Assembly (NCBI GenBank): GCA_021772845.1
Contig: JAJFLF010000275.1
Location: 1 to 5,987 of the forward strand
Length of the DNA: 5,987 bases
Direction of reading: 5' to 3'
Origin: Mariprofundus sp.
GTDB taxonomy: Bacteria > Pseudomonadota > Zetaproteobacteria > Mariprofundales > Mariprofundaceae
The stretch's first letter is position 1. The number at the start of each line of letters is the position of its first letter. The notes under the pieces were generated by a model, which saw only the letters and a list, made by a program, of their open reading frames with translations, was not told the DNA's origin and ran no database searches. Positions 1-5,987 of the stretch are shown here, in pieces. A program made the position numbers and the translations under genes.

Positions 1-2330
1 AGATAAATATGAAATAGAGTGCCGATCTCCGGGTTGCTTTCTGCATGCATGAAACCAAGATGAGCCTGGATAATCGAAGCGCACATGGCTAAACCCAGTC
101 CGGTTCCTTTGCCAGGATCCTTGGTGGTATAGAAGGGGTCAAAAATATGCGCAAGCTGCTCTTTTGTTATGCCGTGCCCGTTATCTTCTACGCAAATGTG
201 GGCACAGGCATCTGTTTTTCCTGGCATTGACTCAGGTGCGGCAGTGAGTTTTTCAAGGGTAATAGTGATCATGGGGTTGGCGATTTCGATTACTGCATCG
301 GAAGCATTACTAAACAGATTGAGAATTACCTGCTGTAGTTGAGTGGGGTTGGCTTTAATACAGATCTCATCTTTGCACAGCTGTTTTTCGAAGTGGATGT
401 TTTCCGGTATGGCCAAATGATGCAGATGTATGGTTTCTGTCAAAAATGCAGCAAGCGCAAGGTGATTCATTTCAACGGTTTCACTGCGGGCAAATATCAA
501 CATCTGCTTGATCATCTCGGCAGCCTGAAAACCTACTTTTTCCATGCGTTCCAACTTTTGAGTGACTTCGGGTTGATGTGTGCTTTTGCGTTTGGCGAGA
601 AATAGATTTCCCATCATTCCGGCCAACATATTGTTGAATTCATGGGCAATGCCACCGACCAGCGTGCCCAATGCTTCCATTTTTTGAGACTGGCGGAATT
701 GCTCTTCCAGTTTTTTGTGTTCGCTCAGATCTTCATGTGTGGCCACAAAATGGGTAATGCTTGCACTGTCGATGCGTATGGGTGAAATCGTTAACATGGC
801 CGGGTAATAGCTTGCATCTTTTCTTCGCTCGACGACTTCCCCTTGCCATACCTTGCCGTCAAGAATCGTATTCCACATATCACGGTAGAAATTAGTTGTT
901 TGATTGCCGCTTTTTAGTATCGAAGGCTGTTGGCCAATGGCTTCATCCTGACTGTAGCCGGTGGCTTTGGTAAAGGCTCGGTTTACATACTGTATATCAC
1001 CATGATTGTTGGTGATCATGACAACATCACCAGCCTGATCTATGGCTGCTGAAATCATATGGTTATGTTGTTCAATGCGCCGCGACAGAATAATACTGGC
1101 GATTGCATCAGCAGCGGCGCTAAGGAACTGAGCTTCTTCATCTGTTGCTATGTAACCGGGTTGTACATAGAGATTAAGCACACCAAGCAGGTTCTCTCCA
1201 TGTAGAATCGGTACACAGTAGTGGCCATGTTCAGTCATGTTTTCAAAACGATGGTGATGATCTTCATCAAGGCAGTTGCGGAAGATGATTTCTCTCATTT
1301 CAGCTGCTTTGCCACAGAGGCATTCTCCATATTGCAGTTGGCTGCAGGTGTTCAGTAGATCCGAGCCCAGATTGTGATGGGCGATCATGGTTAGGGTTTT
1401 ATCGTTTTCATTTGCCAGGAAAATAGAGCCCTGTTGCTGAAAGCTAAGCCACTCAATGGCCAGGATTCTATTTAGAACTTTTTCCAGTGTGGTCGCTAGA
1501 GTGTCGTGTTTTATCGCAGTGGTTAAAATATTGGATAGGGCGATATTGATATCTGCACGATGTTTCATGTTGGTTGCAGCGCGTCTGGCATTGGCATTCG
1601 ACTCATCCAGCAGGGCTGCAATAATAATACCTGTCTGAATGAGCAAAGCTAACAGGGTGATGAAAGCAGCCATGACATCGGCAGAAATACTACTTTGAAT
1701 CTCTTCAATGCGTTGGCTACTTATAACCTGGACGCCAAGCATGGCCACGTAATGCATGGATGAGACAGCCAGGCCCATAGTGATTGCTGCCAGCGTTTTG
1801 ATGCCTATCTGGCCAAAAATACGTGTTTGCCGCAATTGATGGGCAATCCAGAGTGCAGTGCCGGATACCAGGATAGCAATGGTGATGGATGTAACGACGA
1901 TCGCAGTATTGTAGTTCATGACTGCATTCATCTGCATGGCAGCCATGCCTGAATAATGCATGCCGGCAATGCCGGAGCCCATGATCAGGCTCATCAAGGA
2001 GAGACGTCTTAGTGATAATCTTTCATGGTGGTAGAGGGGTACAATGGCAAGTGTGCTCACTGCAATGGCCAGTAGCAGAGACACGAGTGTTATGTTGAGA
2101 TCATATTGTACTGCGATGGGTAGTTGCCAAGCTTGCATGGCAATAAAATGCATGGCCCATATGCCCATTCCCAACCCTGTGCCGAAAGCGATGGACCACA
2201 GGATGGCATGCTGCTTGTCTGGTGCAGTAGTGATGCGCGGGATTGTTTCTAGGGCAATAAATGAGCAAATGATAGCAATGCCTACTGAAAGAAAAACTAG
2301 CATTAAATCATAATGTGCGGTTAGCTCCAT
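1..2330 (-). CDS. MHYT-GAF-PAS membrane sensor histidine kinase (3' end beyond left edge)
   Basis: The frame is open from ATG 2330 to the left edge (776 codons seen, no internal stop), so the C-terminus is missing. The start is fixed by GGAGG six bases upstream. Residues 1-241 form about seven hydrophobic helices with three MHYT-type motifs: WAMHFIAM (His61), GMHYSGMAAM (His125) and SMHYVAM (His193). MHYT domains are proposed in the literature to bind a metal and sense O2, CO or NO; this is not proven here. A GAF domain follows (about 265-415), rich in Cys and His (C337, C339, C353, H368, H370, C372). A PAS domain spans about 431-540. The kinase core has the H-box GGIAHEFNNM (phospho-acceptor His563), N-box (N671, N675), DNGHG (D716, G718, G720), FDPFYTTK (F730) and GTGLGL (742-747). 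It should autophosphorylate on His563 at the inner membrane; its partner regulator is not visible. A receiver domain may follow past the edge. Architecture is certain, the signal is not. Confidence 0.93.
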   Translation of the reverse strand, partial: MELTAHYDLMLVFLSVGIAIICSFIALETIPRITTAPDKQHAILWSIAFGTGLGMGIWAMHFIAMQAWQLPIAVQYDLNITLVSLLLAIAVSTLAIVPLYHHERLSLRRLSLMSLIMGSGIAGMHYSGMAAMQMNAVMNYNTAIVVTSITIAILVSGTALWIAHQLRQTRIFGQIGIKTLAAITMGLAVSSMHYVAMLGVQVISSQRIEEIQSSISADVMAAFITLLALLIQTGIIIAALLDESNANARRAATNMKHRADINIALSNILTTAIKHDTLATTLEKVLNRILAIEWLSFQQQGSIFLANENDKTLTMIAHHNLGSDLLNTCSQLQYGECLCGKAAEMREIIFRNCLDEDHHHRFENMTEHGHYCVPILHGENLLGVLNLYVQPGYIATDEEAQFLSAAADAIASIILSRRIEQHNHMISAAIDQAGDVVMITNNHGDIQYVNRAFTKATGYSQDEAIGQQPSILKSGNQTTNFYRDMWNTILDGKVWQGEVVERRKDASYYPAMLTISPIRIDSASITHFVATHEDLSEHKKLEEQFRQSQKMEALGTLVGGIAHEFNNMLAGMMGNLFLAKRKSTHQPEVTQKLERMEKVGFQAAEMIKQMLIFARSETVEMNHLALAAFLTETIHLHHLAIPENIHFEKQLCKDEICIKANPTQLQQVILNLFSNASDAVIEIANPMITITLEKLTAAPESMPGKTDACAHICVEDNGHGITKEQLAHIFDPFYTTKDPGKGTGLGLAMCASIIQAHLGFMHAESNPEIGTLFHIY

Positions 2331-2454
2331 GCCATACCTCCAGCGTATATGACAGTATATTGAACTTTATGTGTTATGCATAGCTTATGCGTTGGATAGT
2401 TTTCGCTTTCATCTCATCAGAAATAGTACGTGTGATGCATTCAAACGCGTCTGT
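2331..2454 (-). promoter_or_regulatory. Intergenic leader and weak promoter candidate for the sensor kinase
   Basis: This gap separates the yigZ stop from the kinase start and holds no gene. On the minus strand the Shine-Dalgarno GGAGG lies at 2341-2337, six bases before the ATG, and decides that start. A -10-like TATACT (5 of 6 to consensus) is at 2359-2354, but the hexamer 17 bases upstream (TATGCA) is a poor -35. A short inverted repeat, GCATA-GCT-TATGC at 2378-2390, overlaps that -35 position and could be an operator or chance. No strong hairpin with a T-tract follows yigZ, so read-through from the upstream genes into the kinase cannot be excluded. Confidence 0.4.
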
Positions 2455-3075
2455 TTATTCTACTTTTATAAGTTTGAGTTCTGCTTTGCCTGCACTTTTT
2501 TCCCGGATGGCACTCTCCAGTTCTGACTCTTTTCCATGCTCTACATCGATATGCAACTGTACATCATTGAGATAGATGTGTTCTTTGATTGTGATGCCAG
2601 CAGTTTCGAGCAGATGACGCATATTGCTCTCAAGTGCAAATGGGCTGTGCACGACAGCCTTGATTGTGATGACTCTCTGGCTGAGTGGCAGGGCATCAAC
2701 GGCCTGTTGAACCGAGCTTGAGTAGGCCCGTACCAGGCCACCTGCACCAAGTTTGATGCCACCGAAATATCTGGAGATAACGACAACAATTTCACCGATG
2801 TTTTTGTGCTGCAATACATTCAGCATGGGTTTGCCAGCAGTGCCCTGTGGTTCTCCGGCATCAGAGCAGCCGCGTTCAATCGATTCAACCGGATGACCTG
2901 CAATATAGGCCCAGCAGTGGTGGCGGGCATCGGGTTCACGATTTTTGATCTGTTCGATAAATACCAGTGCATCAGCTTTGCTTTCAGCATGACCAATGTC
3001 GGCAATAAAACGGCTGCGTTTGATCTCCTGCTCGATGCGGATGCTGATAGCCGGGATATTGTAGGATGAACGCAC
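2455..3075 (-). CDS. yigZ: YigZ/IMPACT (UPF0029) family protein
   Basis: The 206-residue product matches the YigZ family in length (E. coli YigZ is about 204) and motifs. The N-terminal IMPACT domain (about 15-125) carries EIKRSRFIA (17-25), PDARHHCWAY (48-57), CSDAGEPQGTAGKPML (70-85) and SRYFGGIKLGAGGLVRAY (101-118). The C-terminal part (about 140-205) fits the DUF1949 domain, a ferredoxin-like fold. The molecular function of bacterial YigZ is not settled; eukaryotic IMPACT relatives regulate the eIF2-alpha kinase GCN2, which bacteria lack. No signal peptide or membrane segment is seen, so it is cytosolic. The start is a GTG 14 bases after the stop of the ROK kinase gene. The leader is C-rich with no recognisable Shine-Dalgarno, so translation probably depends on coupling. 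The GTG is preferred because the N-terminus aligns with E. coli YigZ from there and no nearby ATG fits. Confidence 0.93.
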   Translation of the reverse strand: MRSSYNIPAISIRIEQEIKRSRFIADIGHAESKADALVFIEQIKNREPDARHHCWAYIAGHPVESIERGCSDAGEPQGTAGKPMLNVLQHKNIGEIVVVISRYFGGIKLGAGGLVRAYSSSVQQAVDALPLSQRVITIKAVVHSPFALESNMRHLLETAGITIKEHIYLNDVQLHIDVEHGKESELESAIREKSAGKAELKLIKVE

Positions 3076-3089
3076 TGATCTGTTGGGGG

Positions 3090-4031
3090 TTAGCTGTTTG
3101 AAGCGATGGCAGCAGCTCCGAGTAGACCTGCATTATCGGCCAACGTGGAACGTAAGACGTGAACTTTTCCTTTCAGTGGTGGAATGAGGTTGGCGTCGAG
3201 TGTTTCCATCAAAGAAGGGTGAATGATGGGCCATGCACCACTTAAACCACCGCTGATTGTAACGGTTGAGATATCCATTAATTTAATGCTTTCAGCAATG
3301 GCTTTGCCGAGATAGTCCCCGGCATCTGTCAGGATAGATGTGGCAATGGCATCACCATCACAGGCCAGTTGAAAGATATCCCGGGCGTTTGACGCCTTAC
3401 CGGTTTTCTCTGCATAGCGTTGAACAACCGCACTGGCCGATGCATAAGTCTCAAGACAATCGTGATTACCACAGCCGCACAGGCGGCCGTTGTTATTTTG
3501 GATAGATTGTTCGACACATAAGTGGCCAAACTCCATCGCCATGCCGTGTTCACCGCCGTATGGTTTATGGTTGAGGATAAGTCCGCCACCCACACCTGTA
3601 CCAAGGGTAATGTGCAGTAGACTGCTTTGTCCTTTACCTGCTCCAAATCGATGCTCACCAATGGCAGCACACAGAGCATCATTTTGTACTGCTACAGGCT
3701 TTTCTATGCTGTTGCTTAATAACTCAGCCAGAGGGAAATTGTGCAGTAGAGGCAGGTTGGGCGAGGCTGCTAGCACACCAGTTTCACCATGAAAAAATCC
3801 GGGGAAGCCCATGCCAATGCTGTTGGCTGAATAACTACTTTGGGCTAGAAAAGCAGCGATGCCGTCACTTAATGTGGTGATGATATGTGCTTCTGCTTGA
3901 ATGTGTGATTCAGCACTATGCAGGCTTAATTCAGCCTGCATGCGCGATTCATCCAATATATGGCCTTGTGGATCGATGATGGCTAAACGGAGATTAGTGC
4001 CGCCGATGTCGGCGGCTAAAACATTGTTCAT
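3090..4031 (-). CDS. ROK-family sugar kinase, probably glucokinase
   Basis: The 313-residue protein is a complete ROK-family kinase, of the type often named glk or glcK. It has the N-terminal phosphate-binding loop ADIGGTNLR (7-15), the sugar-site pair Asn117-Asp118 in QNDALCAA (Asp118 is the expected catalytic base), and the ROK signature around LGTGVGGG (143-150). Sugar-contact residues Glu167 and His170 lie in MEFGHL and Glu194 in CLETYAS. The zinc site is intact: His170, Cys185, Cys187 and Cys192 in CGCGNHDC. There is no N-terminal helix-turn-helix, so it is a kinase and not a ROK repressor. The expected reaction is cytosolic ATP-dependent phosphorylation of glucose to glucose-6-phosphate; the LET.AS form and the glgA/pgi neighbours favour glucose, but fructose, mannose or N-acetylglucosamine kinase cannot be excluded. 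Its ATG overlaps the glgA TGA by four bases (ATGA) and there is no clear Shine-Dalgarno, suggesting translational coupling. Confidence 0.9.
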   Translation of the reverse strand: MNNVLAADIGGTNLRLAIIDPQGHILDESRMQAELSLHSAESHIQAEAHIITTLSDGIAAFLAQSSYSANSIGMGFPGFFHGETGVLAASPNLPLLHNFPLAELLSNSIEKPVAVQNDALCAAIGEHRFGAGKGQSSLLHITLGTGVGGGLILNHKPYGGEHGMAMEFGHLCVEQSIQNNNGRLCGCGNHDCLETYASASAVVQRYAEKTGKASNARDIFQLACDGDAIATSILTDAGDYLGKAIAESIKLMDISTVTISGGLSGAWPIIHPSLMETLDANLIPPLKGKVHVLRSTLADNAGLLGAAAIASNS

Positions 4032-5488
4032 TCAGTTTCTAATAGTTGATGATAAAGCGTTACGTAATCACCCGCAGAAGATTCCCATGATGAATCGCGT
4101 TTGAGTGCATTGCTGCGTATGCGTGACCAAACGTTTGGATTGCGATAAAGCGCAATAGCCTGTTCAAGCGCAGCATCAAATGCTTCTGGTGTTGCATCAA
4201 TGAAATGCACGCCGGTGGCTTTGGTTTTGTTAGCAGCATAATCAATGACGGTGTCTTTCAGACCACCTGTGGCGCGTACCACGGGTACTGTTCCGTAGCG
4301 CATGGCCATCAATTGACCGAGGCCACAGGGCTCGAAACGTGACGGCATCAGGAAGATATCACCACCAGCATAAATCTGGCGTGCCAGTGTTTCATTAAAA
4401 CCGCGATAAAAATACATTTGAGTCGGGTTTGCATCAGCCAGATGGTGCAGTGCATGTTCACTATGCGGGTCACCGGAGCCAAGGATGGCCAGTTGATAAC
4501 CACGCTCTATCCAGCGCTCTGCATTGGCGAGTAAGAGATCGATACCTTTCTGGTCTGCCAGACGTGAAATCAATACCAATAGGGGTGTCTTCTCTGATAC
4601 GTCCAATCCAAATGCTTCTTGCAAAGCCTTTTTACATCTCTTTTTACCTGCGACTTTCAGAGCACCGAAAGGGGCTTCAATCGCTTCATCCGTACTGGGG
4701 TTCCAATCGTCGATATCCAGACCATTTACAATGCCGGATAGTTTATAGCTGTGATCCTGTAGAAACCCCTCCAACTCACAGCCATATTCAGGTGTTAAAA
4801 TTTCTTCAGCGTATGAAGGACTAACCGTAGTGATGGCCTGAGCCGATGCGATACCTGCTTTCATGCAGTTGATCTGGTCATGAAATTCGAAATCAGCAGG
4901 GTGAAAGTGATGACTTGGAATGCCTAGTCTGTGGATCCACTGCGGCGGGAAATTCCCCTGATAAGCCAGATTGTGAATGGTGTAGACTGTTTTTGCGTTG
5001 GCGATTTCCGGGTGATGTTGGTACTGGGTTTTCAAGAGCAGTGGAATCATGCCGGTCTGCCAGTCGTGGCAATGCAGGATATCAACCGGAGCGCCGAGTT
5101 GGGAGGCAGCTTCCAAAGCAACGCGATTGAACAACAGGTAGCGCAATAGATTATCATCGTAAGCACCGCCGGCAGGGCCGTATAAACCTTCGCGGTCATA
5201 CAGATCATTCTGTTCGATCAGGATAAATGATAAGCCATCAACGACAGCTTCATGCAATGGGCAGTGGCGTTGTACTCCATCAGCCCACATTTCAATGCTT
5301 CTATTCAGGGCTTTAGTTTCAATACCTGATGCCGCAATTTGTCGGCGATAAAATGGCATGATGACGGTGACTTTATGGCCCAGATGTTGCAGTGCGTGGG
5401 GTAATGAGCCGGCGACATCAGCCAGTCCCCCGGTTTTTGCCAATGGTGAAGCCTCTGACGCGATGAAAACGATATTGAGTCCTTGCAT
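4028..5488 (-). CDS. glgA: Glycogen synthase (ADP-glucose type, GT5)
   Basis: The 486-residue protein matches bacterial glycogen synthase in length (E. coli GlgA is 477) and along its whole sequence. It transfers glucose from ADP-glucose to the non-reducing end of alpha-1,4-glucan in the cytosol. The N-terminal Rossmann half holds the family hallmark KTGGLADV (18-25, Lys18 for nucleotide-sugar binding), HCHDWQTG (139-146) and TIHNLAYQG (170-178). The GT-B C-terminal half holds SRLADQKGID (308-317, Arg309 and Lys314 for phosphate contacts) and SRFEPCGLGQLMAMRYG (383-399, Glu386 as the expected catalytic-site residue), followed by VVRATGGLKDTV. No key residue is missing. The start at 5488 is supported by AGGGGGG at 5499-5493, four bases upstream, and by alignment of the N-terminus with the family. 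It is the first gene of the minus-strand unit. GlgC and GlgB are not in the window. Confidence 0.97.
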   Translation of the reverse strand: MQGLNIVFIASEASPLAKTGGLADVAGSLPHALQHLGHKVTVIMPFYRRQIAASGIETKALNRSIEMWADGVQRHCPLHEAVVDGLSFILIEQNDLYDREGLYGPAGGAYDDNLLRYLLFNRVALEAASQLGAPVDILHCHDWQTGMIPLLLKTQYQHHPEIANAKTVYTIHNLAYQGNFPPQWIHRLGIPSHHFHPADFEFHDQINCMKAGIASAQAITTVSPSYAEEILTPEYGCELEGFLQDHSYKLSGIVNGLDIDDWNPSTDEAIEAPFGALKVAGKKRCKKALQEAFGLDVSEKTPLLVLISRLADQKGIDLLLANAERWIERGYQLAILGSGDPHSEHALHHLADANPTQMYFYRGFNETLARQIYAGGDIFLMPSRFEPCGLGQLMAMRYGTVPVVRATGGLKDTVIDYAANKTKATGVHFIDATPEAFDAALEQAIALYRNPNVWSRIRSNALKRDSSWESSAGDYVTLYHQLLETE

Positions 5489-5644
5489 TATTCCCCCCTG
5501 AATGTGGCGATGCTAGCACACTCTTATGCATATCAGGAAATCCAGAAACAGCTTTTATCAATATGTTGAATAGAGACAGATTGCTTGGTCTTTTTGGCCT
5601 GTGCAGTTATCCTGTTGCATTCAAAAGGGAATCTGGGAGGGCTC
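5489..5644. promoter_or_regulatory. Divergent intergenic region between glgA and pgi
   Basis: This 156-base non-coding gap must hold the promoters of both outward-facing units. Toward pgi, a weak sigma70-like pair is possible: TTGGTC at 5585-5590, a 17-base spacer, and TATCCT at 5608-5613. Toward glgA, TTGATA-like and TATGCATA-like elements occur on the minus strand but no pair has good spacing, so I do not assign one. Two perfect 8-base palindromes, TGCTAGCA (5511-5518) and TATGCATA (5525-5532), lie just upstream of glgA and could be regulator sites or chance. I see no RNA gene or attenuator. Confidence 0.5.
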
Positions 5645-5987
5645 GTGTCTGATTTAACGCAACTTGATGAGTGGAAAAAATTAGCAGCACATGCGGAAGA
5701 GATGAAACAGGTGCATATGCGTGATCTGTTTGTTGCTGATACAGAACGATTTAATAATAATTCCATTCAACTTGGTGATATGTTGGTGGATTATTCCAAG
5801 AATATTACGACTGAAGATACCAAAAAAATGTTATTTGATTTGGCGCGTGCTCGCGGTGTTTGTGGTTGGAGAGAGCGTTTGCTCAACGGAGAAAAGATCA
5901 ACAATACCGAGCAGCGTGCCGTATTGCATACCGCGTTGCGTAACCGCTCCAATACGCCGATTATGGTGGATGGTAAGGATGTGATGC
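5645..5987 (+). CDS. pgi: Glucose-6-phosphate isomerase, N-terminal part (runs off right edge)
   Basis: The frame is open from GTG 5645 to the window end, giving the first 114 residues. Pgi interconverts glucose-6-phosphate and fructose-6-phosphate in the cytosol. The segment tracks the N-terminus of E. coli Pgi closely: a tryptophan at residue 10, MLVDYSKN around 50-57, the stretch GEKINNTEQRAVLHTALRN, and NTPIMVDGKDVM at the cut. The sugar-phosphate and catalytic residues of the family lie further along and cannot be checked. The start is a GTG preceded by GGGAGGG at 5635-5641, only three to four bases away. An ATG at 5702 also has a GA-rich sequence before it, but starting there would lose conserved N-terminal sequence, so GTG is preferred. 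It is divergent from glgA and is probably transcribed on its own or with genes beyond the edge. Confidence 0.95.
   Translation, partial: MSDLTQLDEWKKLAAHAEEMKQVHMRDLFVADTERFNNNSIQLGDMLVDYSKNITTEDTKKMLFDLARARGVCGWRERLLNGEKINNTEQRAVLHTALRNRSNTPIMVDGKDVM

Noticed and set aside
339..605. Plus-strand open frame of 88 codons
   Set aside because: It lies opposite the kinase and ATPase domains of the minus-strand sensor kinase and resembles no family I recognise.
2044..2313. Plus-strand open frame of 89 codons, rich in Met and Cys
   Set aside because: It is the antisense of the MHYT membrane region; the Met and Cys come from complements of the ATG/CAT- and GCA-rich helix codons.
2378..2390. Possible terminator after yigZ (GCATA-GCT-TATGC)
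   Set aside because: The stem has only five pairs, is AT-rich and has no T-tract after it on the minus strand, so it is not a convincing intrinsic terminator.
4429..4824. Plus-strand open frame of 131 codons
   Set aside because: It lies wholly opposite glgA, shows no recognisable domain, and glgA is intact and conserved in its own frame.
5533..5766. Minus-strand open frame of 77 codons across the glgA-pgi gap
   Set aside because: It overlaps the conserved pgi N-terminus and its low-complexity Ser/Cys-rich product matches nothing I know.
1..5987. Mobile elements, CRISPR arrays, tRNA or other RNA genes, long repeats
   Set aside because: No transposase or integrase, no regularly spaced repeats, no tRNA-like folds and no terminal inverted repeats were seen; nearly all the sequence is accounted for by five conserved genes.

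Overview
The window looks like an ordinary chromosomal stretch of a Gram-negative bacterium, most likely a proteobacterium. Base composition is moderate by eye (not counted), genes are tightly packed, Shine-Dalgarno sites are purine-rich, and the pgi and yigZ products resemble gammaproteobacterial proteins. A zetaproteobacterial (Mariprofundus-like) origin is only a guess. I see no sign of mobile DNA, CRISPR or RNA genes.

Layout from left to right. Positions 2330 to 1 (minus strand) encode a large membrane sensor histidine kinase: seven-helix MHYT sensor, GAF, PAS, HisKA, HATPase. It runs off the left edge. A gap of about 124 bases with a good Shine-Dalgarno site and a weak promoter candidate separates it from the next block. 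Positions 5488 to 2455 (minus strand) hold a compact three-gene unit transcribed in the order glycogen synthase (glgA), ROK-family sugar kinase (probably glucokinase), YigZ/IMPACT-family protein. The first two genes overlap by four bases and the third starts 14 bases after the second ends. A 156-base divergent intergenic region then leads to glucose-6-phosphate isomerase (pgi) on the plus strand, which runs off the right edge.

The genes form a small carbon-storage and glycolysis-entry cluster. GlgA extends glycogen from ADP-glucose. The ROK kinase would trap free glucose, including glucose released by glycogen breakdown, as glucose-6-phosphate. Pgi links glucose-6-phosphate to fructose-6-phosphate. 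YigZ is a conserved protein of unclear function that may simply ride along. The sensor kinase is probably a separate transcription unit; no sequence evidence ties it to carbon metabolism.

I found no convincing undescribed system. The most interesting item is the kinase, which combines three His/Met MHYT motifs in the membrane with a Cys/His-rich GAF domain, suggesting metal, gas or redox sensing.
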